A DNA stretch of 16,264 nt from Candidatus Geothrix odensensis (lineage in GTDB: Bacteria > Acidobacteriota > Holophagae > Holophagales > Holophagaceae). The stretch spans positions 1-16,264 of the forward strand of contig JADKCH010000028.1 of NCBI GenBank assembly GCA_016714685.1, given 5' to 3'. Of this stretch, positions 7,017 to 13,998 are shown piece by piece; the stretch's first letter is position 1; every line of letters starts with the position of its first letter. Both the position numbers and the translations under genes were made by a program. The notes beneath the pieces were generated by a model. It was given only the letters and a program-made list of their open reading frames with translations, searched no databases and had not been told where the DNA came from.

Positions 7017-7378
7017 GTGCCACCAGCTGGATGGGTCATCTCCTTGGCGAGGTGAGTCGGCTTTCCCTGATCCGCCGGGCCTGGAATCCGGAGGATGATG
7101 CTGCCCTCGTTGCGGGGCTCATTGATGCCCTGGACCACATCGCTGTGCGAAAGGTATCCGCGCCGGAGGATACTCCGTCGGTGGGGCAGCACCTTTTCGA
7201 AGCCCTCCAGGGTGTCGGAAGGAAGGGGGTCGTCGTTTGCGGTGACGCGCCCGGTATCGGCGTCTTCACACTTCGCGCAGACGGAGGGCTCAGCTGTATC
7301 TCCACGTTCAGCGCATCCTGGAGAACGGAACTCGCCATCCCCTTGGGAAGGGTGGAACGGTCTTCATGGAAACCCTGA
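7013..7378 (+). CDS. Hypothetical protein downstream of AlpA
   Basis: 121 residues starting at GTG 7013, chosen because GGGAGG lies 6 bases upstream and GTGA overlaps the AlpA stop. The sequence reads MGHLLGEVSRLSLIRRAW, LIDALDHIAVRKVSAPEDTP, GQHLFEALQGVGRKGVVVCG, then GIGVFTLRADGGLSC. I recognise no family. There is no signal peptide, membrane segment or obvious catalytic motif, and only two cysteines. Tight coupling to AlpA suggests an accessory protein of the mobile element. The C-terminal codons overlap the start of the next small ORF. Confidence 0.55.
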   Translation: MSATSWMGHLLGEVSRLSLIRRAWNPEDDAALVAGLIDALDHIAVRKVSAPEDTPSVGQHLFEALQGVGRKGVVVCGDAPGIGVFTLRADGGLSCISTFSASWRTELAIPLGRVERSSWKP

Positions 7379-7509
7379 CCACCAACCCCGTCAGGGACTG
7401 GAATGCCTACCCCGATGCTCTGGCTACCGTGAATGCGATTGTTCAGGCCGGGGGCGTATACGCCTGCAATGTGTTCTCGGTTCCAAGGGCCGGGAGTGCC
7501 ATCGCCTGA
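7366..7509 (+). CDS. Small hypothetical ORF, 47 residues
   Basis: ATG 7366 to TGA 7507-7509, overlapping the previous gene by 13 bases in another frame. It reads METLTTNPVRDWNAYPDALA, then TVNAIVQAGGVYACNVFSV and ends RAGSAIA. Same strand, coding-like composition, but the ribosome-binding site is weak. It could be a small mobile-element gene or the continuation of the upstream gene after a frameshift, given how many shifts the island shows. It ends 13 bases before a strong hairpin. Confidence 0.35.
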   Translation: METLTTNPVRDWNAYPDALATVNAIVQAGGVYACNVFSVPRAGSAIA

Positions 7510-7522
7510 AACAGGCTCTCGT

Positions 7523-7568
7523 TGAATTCGGCGCTGGCCCAGCATTCCGCTGACCAGCGCCGAATTCA
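7523..7568. repeat. Strong inverted repeat (15-bp perfect arms) at the end of the island genes
   Basis: TGAATTCGGCGCTGG at 7523-7537 is exactly complementary to CCAGCGCCGAATTCA at 7554-7568. Inside the 16-base spacer CAGC and GCTG can pair further, leaving a 5-base loop. It could be a terminator for the AlpA-led genes, although no T run follows, or the end structure of an element. It lies only a few bases before the G tract, so it may also mark where sequencing failed. Confidence 0.6.
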
Positions 7569-7574
7569 GTTCTG

Positions 7575-7927
7575 GCCGGCCGGGGGGGGGGCCGAGGGGG
7601 GGGGGGGGGGGGGGCCCGGGGGCACCTGGGGGGACGGGGGGGGGATCAAACCGGGGGGGGGGGGGGGGGGGGGGGGGCGGGGTGTTTCCGGGGGGGGGGG
7701 GCCCGGGGGGGGGGGGGGGGGGCCACCGGGGGGAAGGGGGGGGGCCGGGGGGGGGGGGGCGGGGGCCTCTGGGGACCGGGGGGGTTCGGGGGGGCGGGGG
7801 CCCAGGGGCCACGCGGGGGGGGGAGTTCGGGGGCCTCGCGGGGCGTCCCGGGAAACGGGCGGCACACAACGGCCGCCGGGGGGGGTGGTGGTGGGTGGTG
7901 GGGGGGGGGGGGGGCCGGCGGGGCGGC
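7575..7927. other. Poly-G tract, probable sequencing/assembly artefact
   Basis: About 350 bases made almost wholly of G runs of 5 to 20, interrupted by short C, A or T islands, with no coding, repeat-unit or RNA structure. Spurious glycine- or proline-rich frames cross it on both strands. G homopolymers are the known failure output of two-colour sequencing chemistry. The tract ends abruptly inside a tRNA gene. The true sequence here is unknown in both content and length. Confidence 0.85.
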
Positions 7928-7971
7928 TCAGATTCGTAGTCTGATGCTCTATCCAGCTGAGCTACGGGACC
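7928..7971 (-). tRNA. tRNA-Arg (anticodon ACG), 5' part only
   Basis: Read on the minus strand from 7971: acceptor strand GGTCCCG, TA, D-arm GCTC-AGCTGGATA-GAGC, A, anticodon stem TCAGA, loop CTACGAA with anticodon ACG, stem TCTGA. It then runs into the poly-G tract (C on this strand), so variable loop, T-arm and acceptor 3' strand are missing. The preserved 44 bases have perfect stem pairing. It lies 17 bases after the glpD-like stop with a good promoter before it. Its 3' end faces the AlpA-bearing island, the usual arrangement of tRNA integration sites. The loss of the 3' half is more likely artefact than biology. Confidence 0.85.
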
Positions 7972-7985
7972 GCATTGAAAGAATG

Positions 7986-8013
7986 ATTCTACCGGATCTG
8001 CGGGGGCTGTCCA
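7986..8013 (-). promoter_or_regulatory. Probable sigma-70 promoter of tRNA-Arg, inside the end of the glpD-like gene
   Basis: On the minus strand TGGACA (8013-8008), a 16-base spacer, then TAGAAT (7991-7986): five of six matches at each box. Transcription would start just a few bases before the tRNA 5' end at 7971. The -10 box contains the TAG stop codon of the dehydrogenase gene. Confidence 0.5.
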
Positions 8014-9221
8014 TCCCAAAGGCTGAGGGGCTCGGTGGTGGAGGCCGGGCAATGGAGGCCGGTGAGGTCCGTGGCCAATCGGTCCATGAGGGCCCGGGCA
8101 GTGGTCAGCTTGCCGCCCAGCACCAGGGTGAGGTTCGCGAAGCGGGCATGCCGTTCCAGGACGGCTTCGCGGCTGAGCCGGGCGGTCTGGCCCCCGGCTG
8201 CGACCAGGGGACGCACACCCAGTTCCTCGGCGCGCACGGGCAGCCGCCGCCAGGGGATGGCCGGCAGGTTGGCGTCGAGAGCCTCAAGCAGTTCCTCCCG
8301 CTCGGTAGCCGCGATGGGCACCCAGCCGTCAGCAACCTCCCGCTCGGTGGTCCCCACCTGAAGCTGGCCGTCCCGCGGGATGACGAAGAGGATGCGCCCC
8401 TTGGGGCGACGGATGGCCCAGGGCCGCTCGCAGCCGGGCACCGCATCGAACCAGAGATGGATGCCCGAGGACAGGCGCAGGCGCTTCCGGGTCTCTCCGA
8501 ACCACTGGCCCATGGCCCCATCCGTCCAGGGCCCCAGCGCGACCACCCAGCGCCGGGCTGCAAGAGTCCGGAGGGTGCCGTCCCGGCGGTCTCGGAGACG
8601 GAGGGTCTTCAACTCGCCACCCACATCCCCGAAAGCCTCGGGTTCGTGGAAATCCAGGCGGAGAGCCTGGCTGGAGGCCGCCAGGTCCCGCGTCAACTCG
8701 CGGTCCCAGGTCGTGAGGTCGGCGTAGGCCGTGGCGCCCCGGAAGGGGCTTCCCGCCCCGCGGGGATCGGCCGCGAAGACACCCTGCGGAACCCTGCCAA
8801 GGGTGAGGTGGGGGGGCCAGTCCGGCCGGTCGGCGCCCCAGTGGTCATAGAGGCCGATGCCGAACCGGTGGGCCAGACCCTCAGCCCAGAACCGGTGGGG
8901 CATCCAGAAGGCCTCCCAGCGGCAGCGGCGGGGGGCGATGCGGGCCCAGGTGGCGCGCTCGACCAAGCCTTCCCGCATCTGCGCGAGGTCGCCGGTGAGC
9001 ATGTAGCGGATGCCTCCATGCAGCAGCTGACTCGACCACTGGCTGGTGCCTCCACCCACTTCGCCCTTGTCGATCAGGGCGCAGGACACGCCCCGCAGGG
9101 TCAGCTCCCGTGCCAGGGCGGAGCCGTGGATCCCAGCGCCGAGGATGGCGACTTCGGTCTCCAGCGTCGGGGGCAGCGTGCAGAGGCCTTCAGGTGGTGC
9201 AGGCCAGGCAGTCTCGGGCAC
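7989..9221 (-). CDS. FAD-dependent glycerol-3-phosphate dehydrogenase-like protein (DAO family), short form
   Basis: 410 residues from GTG 9221, chosen because AGGAGG lies 5 bases upstream; an in-frame ATG at 9272 is the alternative. The FAD-binding fold is clear: EVAILGAGIHGSALA (GAGIHG at 28-33), an acidic end of strand 2 (IDKGEVGGGTS), then SSQLLHGGIRYM, the GlpD signature. Later motifs are RRWVVALGPWTD, GRILFVIPRDGQLQVGTTE and LGGKLTTARALMDRLA. GlpD oxidises sn-glycerol-3-phosphate to dihydroxyacetone phosphate at the membrane, passing electrons to quinone. The protein ends about 25 residues after GGKLTTAR, so the C-terminal GlpD/GlpO cap domain of about 110-150 residues is absent. It could therefore act on another 2-hydroxy substrate. 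It diverges from the MFS gene with 93 bases between starts, suggesting joint control. Confidence 0.8.
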   Translation of the reverse strand: MPETAWPAPPEGLCTLPPTLETEVAILGAGIHGSALARELTLRGVSCALIDKGEVGGGTSQWSSQLLHGGIRYMLTGDLAQMREGLVERATWARIAPRRCRWEAFWMPHRFWAEGLAHRFGIGLYDHWGADRPDWPPHLTLGRVPQGVFAADPRGAGSPFRGATAYADLTTWDRELTRDLAASSQALRLDFHEPEAFGDVGGELKTLRLRDRRDGTLRTLAARRWVVALGPWTDGAMGQWFGETRKRLRLSSGIHLWFDAVPGCERPWAIRRPKGRILFVIPRDGQLQVGTTEREVADGWVPIAATEREELLEALDANLPAIPWRRLPVRAEELGVRPLVAAGGQTARLSREAVLERHARFANLTLVLGGKLTTARALMDRLATDLTGLHCPASTTEPLSLWDGQPPQIR

Positions 9222-9314
9222 GGGCTCCTCCTCGGCCCAGTGTGCCCGAGCGGAGCCCCGACTGTCGTCCATCCCGCGCCCCGCCTCTTGTCCAGGGAGC
9301 CGTTCGCAGGAACC

Positions 9315-10571
9315 ATGGAGGCATCCCCGCCAGCTCTGGAGCAGCCCTTGAAACACTCCTGGAAGTCCGTCGTCAACCTGACCGTGATCGTCGGGGCGCT
9401 CGGGTACTTCGTCGACATCTTCGACCTGATCCTCTTTCCCATCGTTCGAACGGCCAGCCTTTCGGACCTGGGCGTGGCCCCTGACCAGATCCTTCCCACC
9501 TTCGTCTACCTGTTCAACTTCCAGATGATCGGCATGCTCGTGGGCGGCGTCCTCTGGGGCATCCTGGGCGACAAGAAGGGCCGCATGTCGGTGCTGTTCG
9601 GCAGCATCACCCTCTACTCCCTGGCCAACATCGCCAACGCCTTCGTGACCACCATCCCCGCCTATGCAGCCATGCGCTTCCTCGCGGGCCTTGGACTTTC
9701 GGGAGAACTTGGCGCCGCCATCACCCTGGTGAGCGAGGTACTGCCCAAGGAGGTGCGCAGCTACGGCACAGCGGTGGTGGCGAGCCTGGGCATCACGGGC
9801 GCCCTGGTGGCCGATCTCGTGGGCAACAAGCTCGGCTGGCGGGGTGCCTTCATCGTGGGTGGCGTGATGGGCCTCATGCTCCTGGTACTCCGCATCAAGG
9901 TGACGGATTCGGGCATGTTCAAGCAGCTGGCCCACCAGAACGTGGCCAGGGGTGATTTCCTGATGCTCTTCACCAACCGTGCCCGGTTCATCCGCTACCT
10001 GCGGGCCATCCTCATCGGCGTCCCCATCTGGTACGTGGTGGCCATCCTGGTGGCCTCCTCGCCCGAGCTTTCGAAGAGCCTGGGGGTGGTGGGCGCTGTG
10101 AACCCCGGCCACGCCATCGCCGCCTGCTACCTGGGCCTGGCCATCGGCGACCTGGGCTCGGGCTTCATCAGCCAGTGGATCGCCAGCCGGAAGAAGACCG
10201 TCCTGCTGTTCCAGGCCCTCACGCTGCTGACCGTGCTGCTCACCCTCTTCAGCCGGGGAGTCTCCGCACAGACCTACTACCTCCTGTGCGTGGCGCTCGG
10301 ATTCTCCGCCGGCTACTGGGCCGTGTTCGTCACCATCGCCAGCGAGCAGTTCGGCACCAACATGCGGGCCACCGTCACCGTCACCGTGCCCAACTTCGTG
10401 CGGGGAGCCGTCGTCCCCATCACCACCAGCTTCCTGGCCCTCAAGGCCCACTGGGGCATCGTCAACTCCGCCCTGTTCATCGGCCTCTGCTGCCTGGCCT
10501 TCGGCGCCCTCAGTCTCTGGGGCATGGAAGAAACCCACGCGAAGGACCTGGATTTCCTGGAAGTGGATTGA
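9315..10571 (+). CDS. MFS transporter, 12-TM type
   Basis: 418 residues from ATG 9315, with AGGA just upstream. Hydrophobic segments recur throughout, about 12 in all. The first begins around VVNLTVIVGALGYFVDIFDL, with two acidic residues in TM1 (D34, D37) as in proton-coupled members. GGVLWGILGDKKGR at 77-90 is the MFS loop 2-3 motif A. GYWAVFVTIASEQFGTNMRA in the second half is also typical of metabolite:H+ symporters. Substrate is not readable from sequence. Divergent placement beside a glycerol-3-phosphate dehydrogenase-like gene hints at a linked organic-acid or phosphorylated-glycerol substrate, an inference only. I see no terminator after the stop. Confidence 0.85.
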   Translation: MEASPPALEQPLKHSWKSVVNLTVIVGALGYFVDIFDLILFPIVRTASLSDLGVAPDQILPTFVYLFNFQMIGMLVGGVLWGILGDKKGRMSVLFGSITLYSLANIANAFVTTIPAYAAMRFLAGLGLSGELGAAITLVSEVLPKEVRSYGTAVVASLGITGALVADLVGNKLGWRGAFIVGGVMGLMLLVLRIKVTDSGMFKQLAHQNVARGDFLMLFTNRARFIRYLRAILIGVPIWYVVAILVASSPELSKSLGVVGAVNPGHAIAACYLGLAIGDLGSGFISQWIASRKKTVLLFQALTLLTVLLTLFSRGVSAQTYYLLCVALGFSAGYWAVFVTIASEQFGTNMRATVTVTVPNFVRGAVVPITTSFLALKAHWGIVNSALFIGLCCLAFGALSLWGMEETHAKDLDFLEVD

Positions 10572-10758
10572 GGCTCCGCCTGGTTCAAATTTTGCGACCT
10601 TGATTCAGGATCAAATCGCCCCATGTTGGGGGTCTTCATCCGAAGCACCCTGCGTCATCCGCGAGGGAGCTTTGTGGATGCCGACCCAGCGCTTCCTTCA
10701 CGGCGACCTGCCGGCAGGTCGTCCCGCATCAGGAGGCGTGCTTCCCGAAGGAGGAACC
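10572..10758. promoter_or_regulatory. Intergenic region upstream of the OsmC gene with two inverted repeats
   Basis: Two symmetrical elements lie in the 187 bases between the MFS stop and the OsmC start. TTGAT-TCAGG-ATCAA (10600-10614) resembles an FNR/Dnr box but has a 5-base rather than the usual 4-base spacer. CGACCTGCCGGCAGGTCG (10704-10721) is a perfect 18-bp palindrome 37 bases before the OsmC start and could be an operator or a leader hairpin. No convincing -35/-10 pair is visible. Confidence 0.3.
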
Positions 10759-11316
10759 ATGGGCAACACCGCAACCATGCACAACGGCGTGAACGTCGAG
10801 GAACTCGGCGCCCTCGTGTCCCGGGTCCAGGCGAACCCGGCCCTCGGCAAGTTCCAGTTCCGTTCCAAAGCCAGGTGGATCAACCGCGCCCACTCCCAGA
10901 GCACCTTTGATTCCCTCTACGGCGTGGGGGTGAACCACAAGCGGGCCACACCCCTCTTCCAGGAGTGCGACGAGCCTGCCGCGCTCCTCGGCACCGACCT
11001 CGCGCCCAACGCGGGCGAAGCGGTGTTGCATGCGCTCAGCTCCTGCATGAGCGTGACCTACGCCTACACCGCCGCGGCCATGGGCATCGACATCTCCAGC
11101 CTCAGCTTCGAACTCGAGACCGACACGGACCTGCGGGGCTTCATGGAACTGGACAAGAACGTCCGTCCCGGGCTCTCCCAGATCCGCGTCAAGGTCAACC
11201 TCGCCTGCAACGGAACCCCCAAGCAGATCGAGGAGCTCCATGCCCAGGTGCTGAGGACGTCGCCCATCTACGACACCCTGCGCAACCCAGTGGACATCAA
11301 GGTCTCCACCGGCTGA
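10759..11316 (+). CDS. OsmC-family thiol peroxidase-like protein
   Basis: 185 residues from ATG 10759, preceded by AAGGAGGAA at ideal spacing; the frame is open further upstream but without a ribosome-binding site. PNAGEAVLHALSSCMSVTYA carries the first conserved cysteine (C96) and KVNLACNGTPKQIEELH the second (C150). These are the two redox cysteines of OsmC/Ohr-type peroxidases, which reduce organic hydroperoxides. FQFRSKARWINRAHS near the N-terminus forms the usual dimer strand. Proteins with a long N-terminal extension like this are generally annotated OsmC family rather than Ohr, so the exact substrate is open. Monocistronic, followed by a terminator-like hairpin. Confidence 0.85.
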   Translation: MGNTATMHNGVNVEELGALVSRVQANPALGKFQFRSKARWINRAHSQSTFDSLYGVGVNHKRATPLFQECDEPAALLGTDLAPNAGEAVLHALSSCMSVTYAYTAAAMGIDISSLSFELETDTDLRGFMELDKNVRPGLSQIRVKVNLACNGTPKQIEELHAQVLRTSPIYDTLRNPVDIKVSTG

Positions 11317-11334
11317 ACCCAGACCGAATCGACC

Positions 11335-11367
11335 TGGGGCCGGCGCCAGCCAACGGCGTCGGCCCCA
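11335..11367. terminator. Terminator-like hairpin between convergent OsmC and SDR genes
   Basis: TGGGGCCGGCGCC, loop AGCCAAC, GGCGTCGGCCCCA: a 13-bp stem with a single G-T wobble and a 7-base loop, 19 bases after the OsmC stop. No T run follows on either strand, so it is not a canonical intrinsic terminator. Its place between convergent genes fits a bidirectional one. Confidence 0.5.
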
Positions 11368-11458
11368 CCATTGGTGAATGGATGCAGGGCGCAAGTGGAG
11401 GCTGCACCAGCAACCTTCCGGGGGCGGAGTCACGAAGCACTGAGGCTATCCAGCGGGC

Positions 11459-12187
11459 CTAGAAGACGGCGGTGGCACCACCATCAATCGGGATCACGGC
11501 CCCCGTCGTCCAGCCGCTCTCATCGCTCAAGAGGTGGGCGGCCAGGGCGGCGACCTCCTGGGTGGTCCCGAGCCGCTTGAGCGGATTCACGCCTGAGAGC
11601 TTCGCCAGGTCCCCCATGGGGTCGGCACTGGTCGCCAGGCGGGCGTCCACCATCGACGTGTGGACGGGCCCCGGGGCAATGGCGTTGCAGCGGATCCTCC
11701 GGGGGGCCCACTCCAGGGCCAGCACCTTCGCCAGCATGTGGACGCCGGCCTTGGCCACGCTGTAGGCCGCGCTGTCGGGAATGGCCCGCAGGCCGATGTT
11801 GGAGCCCACGATGACGACGCTGGCCCCCTCCTTGAGCCTCGGCCCCAGGTGATGGGCCATCAGCCAGGTCCCCGTCAGGTTGGCGGCCAGCACGGCCTCG
11901 AAATCAGGGGTGGAGGTGGCCTCCACCGAGCCGGTCTTCAGCGTGCCGGCCCCGAGGAACATGCCATCCAGGGCCCCGCAGGTAGCCGCAAACGCGGCCA
12001 CGGCCGCATCCTCGGTGTGATCCAGAACCACGTGCTCCGCATCCGGCAGGGATTCCTGGAGCATGGCCTGCTGGCGCCCGACCAGCACCAGCTCCGCCCC
12101 GCGATCCCGGAACATCCTCACCGCGGCCCGCCCGATGCCGCTCCCGGCGCCCGTGACCAGGATCCGCTTGCCGGCCAGCGAGGTCAT
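11459..12187 (-). CDS. Classical short-chain dehydrogenase/reductase (SDR)
   Basis: 242 residues. TGAGSGIG at 12-19 binds the dinucleotide. N103 (in AANLTG), S129 (in VGSN), and Y142/K146 (YSVAK) make up the N-S-Y-K catalytic set. PGPVHTSM and the C-terminal GWTTGAVIPIDGGA are standard classical-SDR elements. A glycine-rich stretch LGAG replaces the usual NNAG. LVGR after strand 2 favours NADPH over NADH (arginine in place of an acidic residue). The substrate is unknown. The start overlaps the hemerythrin stop by 4 bases (ATGA), so translation is coupled. It is the last gene of the minus-strand series. Confidence 0.88.
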   Translation of the reverse strand: MTSLAGKRILVTGAGSGIGRAAVRMFRDRGAELVLVGRQQAMLQESLPDAEHVVLDHTEDAAVAAFAATCGALDGMFLGAGTLKTGSVEATSTPDFEAVLAANLTGTWLMAHHLGPRLKEGASVVIVGSNIGLRAIPDSAAYSVAKAGVHMLAKVLALEWAPRRIRCNAIAPGPVHTSMVDARLATSADPMGDLAKLSGVNPLKRLGTTQEVAALAAHLLSDESGWTTGAVIPIDGGATAVF

Positions 12188-12621
12188 GGCACGATCCCGG
12201 GCCCAGGGCTCGCCTGGTGGCCATCAGCATGTTGGAGGTGCCGGGCCATGCGGCGGTCCTCCTCGTTGATGTGGCGCAGCAGCCAGTCCGTCAGGAAGTC
12301 GATCACTTCTTCAGTCAGGGTGGCCGGATTGCCCTTGGCCGCCTCCACCAGTTGTCCGACCCGGGCGCGCATGCGGTCATGGATGGTCTTGTGGCCGGCG
12401 AAGCCGGGGTAGCCCACGACCTGCATGAGGTTCTCCTCCATGGAGAAGTGCGTCTCCACGTAGTCGGCCAGGAACTGGAGCAGGGGTGGAATCCGGTCGT
12501 CCGCGTGGTTCTCGTGGATCGCGACCAGGAGGCCTTCGAACTGGGCCAGCAGTTCGCGGTGCTGCTGGTCGATGAGGGGGATGCCTGTTTCCCAGGCCGG
12601 ATTCCAGACCACCATGCTCAT
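12184..12621 (-). CDS. Bacteriohemerythrin (di-iron O2-binding protein)
   Basis: 145 residues. It opens VVWNPAWETGIPLIDQQH and carries the complete di-iron ligand set: H21, H58 and E62 (ETHFSMEE), H77 and H81 (GHKTIHDRM), H117 and D122 (LRHINEED). The spacing is essentially that of characterised single-domain bacteriohemerythrins. The family binds O2 reversibly, with proposed roles in oxygen sensing, storage or delivery, and is frequent in microaerophilic and anaerobic bacteria. GGAGGG lies before ATG 12621. The C-terminal 20 residues are a disordered tail beyond the domain. It overlaps the SDR start by 4 bases. The 82-base gap to the DUF502 gene holds a T6 run but no good stem, so separate transcription from the upstream genes is undecided. 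Confidence 0.9.
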   Translation of the reverse strand: MSMVVWNPAWETGIPLIDQQHRELLAQFEGLLVAIHENHADDRIPPLLQFLADYVETHFSMEENLMQVVGYPGFAGHKTIHDRMRARVGQLVEAAKGNPATLTEEVIDFLTDWLLRHINEEDRRMARHLQHADGHQASPGPGIVP

Positions 12622-12703
12622 GGGCCCCCTCCACCGAATGAACGTCCGCTTCAGTCTAGGTAATCAGCAGGAGCTTCCGTGGAAAAAACCCGTGCCCTGG
12701 CCT

Positions 12704-13318
12704 TCACCGTCCCCGCTGGATATCCGGAGCCACCACGCCGCCGCTGACGGCCCAGGTCAGGGCCTGGTCGGCCGTGAGGTCCACAAGCCTCACCTTGGAG
12801 GCCTCCAGCATGATCACGTAGCCTGAGGTGGGGTTGGGCGAGGTCGGCACATAGACCGCGACCATGCCCTCGCCGCCGGGAACGGCCCACGAGCAGTCCC
12901 GGCTGGCGACGAAGCCCAGAGTGAAGGCCCCGGCGTGGGGCCACTCCACCAGGACCACGTCCTTGAAGCTGCCGCCCTGCCCCGACTGGATGGCGCCCAT
13001 GAGCTGGCGGGTCGCGCCATAGATGGATTTCACGACCGGCACGTGGAGCATCAGCTCATCGAGCCAGGCCAGGACCTGACGCCCGATGAAGTTCCCCACC
13101 AGGGCTCCAACCAGGAGCAGCAGCAGCACCGTGGCCAGGGCCGAGAACAGGGCCAGCCCCCAGGTCGGGGGATCGGGAACGTGGATCTGGTGGGCCACCC
13201 AGGTCAGGGGACCGCGGAAGATGCCCACCAGGGCGTTGAAGATCGCCTTGAGGATCCAGAGCGTCACCACCAGGGGCAGCAAGGTAAACAGGCCGGCGAG
13301 GAGGTACTTGCGGATCAT
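12704..13318 (-). CDS. DUF502 family membrane protein
   Basis: 204 residues. Two membrane segments: YLLAGLFTLLPLVVTLWIL (about 5-23) and ALFSALATVLLLLLVGALVG (about 56-75), then a soluble part with PVVKSIYGATRQLM, VVLVEWPHAGAFTLGFV, then VYVPTSPNPTSGYVIMLE. The PTSPNPTSG stretch and the two-TM layout are the DUF502 hallmark. The biochemical role is not established as far as I know. ATG 13318 overlaps the pgsA stop (TGATG), so it is translated together with pgsA, suggesting an envelope or lipid context. Confidence 0.88.
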   Translation of the reverse strand: MIRKYLLAGLFTLLPLVVTLWILKAIFNALVGIFRGPLTWVAHQIHVPDPPTWGLALFSALATVLLLLLVGALVGNFIGRQVLAWLDELMLHVPVVKSIYGATRQLMGAIQSGQGGSFKDVVLVEWPHAGAFTLGFVASRDCSWAVPGGEGMVAVYVPTSPNPTSGYVIMLEASKVRLVDLTADQALTWAVSGGVVAPDIQRGR

Positions 13319-13962
13319 CAGGAATCCTTGGGTCCGGTCAGGTGGCTGTTCTCGGCCATGATGCGGGGGCCGACCACTTTCCAGAAGCCCTGGAAGTAGG
13401 AGATGGCGCTCCAGATCGCCAGGATCACGGCGCCCCAAAGCAGCAGCACGCCCATGCCCCAGAAGAAGCTGTAGGGCCGGTTCAGCTGGATGAAGAAGTG
13501 GAAGATCTCCCGCTGCGTCCACTCATAGAGCCAGTAGTCGAGGCGTGGACCGAGGATCAGGCAGGAGATGGCCGCCACCTGGAAACCCATCTTCCACTTG
13601 CCGATGGTGCCGGCGGGGATGGTGAGCCCTTCCTCGCTGGCGATGCCCCGCAGCCCGGTGATCGCGAATTCCCGGGAGAGGATGATGAAGGTCATCCAGG
13701 CCGGCGCCAGGTTCAACTCCACCAGGGAGATCAGGGCACCGGCCACCAGGAGCTTGTCGGCCAGGGGATCCAGGAGCTTGCCCAGAGTCGTCACCTGCTT
13801 CCAGCGGCGGGCCAGGTATCCGTCCAGGGCATCGGTGATCGAGGCCACCCAGAACACCATCACCCCGATGACCTCGTGGTTGGTCACCTTGGTCATCAGG
13901 ACCACGACCATCACCGGAACCATGAGGATCCTGGCAAGCGAGAGGAGGTTCGGAAGGTTCAT
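13318..13962 (-). CDS. pgsA: CDP-diacylglycerol--glycerol-3-phosphate 3-phosphatidyltransferase
   Basis: 214 residues. The CDP-alcohol phosphatidyltransferase signature is complete: D44, D47, G48, A51, R52, G61, D65, D69 (TDALDGYLARR, then TLGKLLDPLADK). It opens MNLPNLLSLARILMVP, typical of PgsA, with several membrane helices after it. The enzyme makes phosphatidylglycerophosphate from CDP-diacylglycerol and glycerol-3-phosphate, the committed step to phosphatidylglycerol and cardiolipin. The stretch after residue 140 (RLDYWLYEWTQREIFHFFIQ) is a little longer than in short PgsA proteins. The gene lies 36 bases after the YedF-like gene and overlaps the DUF502 gene, so the three form one probable operon. 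Other CDP-alcohol transferases are a lesser possibility. Confidence 0.9.
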   Translation of the reverse strand: MNLPNLLSLARILMVPVMVVVLMTKVTNHEVIGVMVFWVASITDALDGYLARRWKQVTTLGKLLDPLADKLLVAGALISLVELNLAPAWMTFIILSREFAITGLRGIASEEGLTIPAGTIGKWKMGFQVAAISCLILGPRLDYWLYEWTQREIFHFFIQLNRPYSFFWGMGVLLLWGAVILAIWSAISYFQGFWKVVGPRIMAENSHLTGPKDS

Positions 13963-13998
13963 GGGGCGGGAATGGACTCCACCTCCAGCCTAACGCCA

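Noticed and set aside
7521..7570. Integron attC-like site (GTTGAAT at the edge of the hairpin)
   Set aside because: attC needs RYYYAAC on the 5' side and GTTRRRY on the 3' side; here the order is wrong.
7850..7880. Sequencing-adapter remnant (GGAAACGGGCGGCACACAAC resembles an adapter core)
   Set aside because: The match is too short and gapped to claim.
7522..7944. Glycine-rich (plus) and proline-rich (minus) frames resembling a low-complexity or collagen-like protein
   Set aside because: They are simple translations of the G homopolymer tract and start or end in unrelated sequence.
7036..8052. Minus-strand frame containing PVAQLDRASDYE
   Set aside because: That peptide is the well-known false translation of a tRNA-Arg gene; the rest is poly-C.
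7944..9314. Long N-terminal extension of the MFS frame
   Set aside because: It is antisense to the glpD-like gene and has no family sense; the MFS starts at 9315.
9222..10538. Long N-terminal extension of the glpD-like frame on the minus strand
   Set aside because: Antisense shadow of the MFS gene, rich in H, D, E and Q as expected for a GC-rich shadow.
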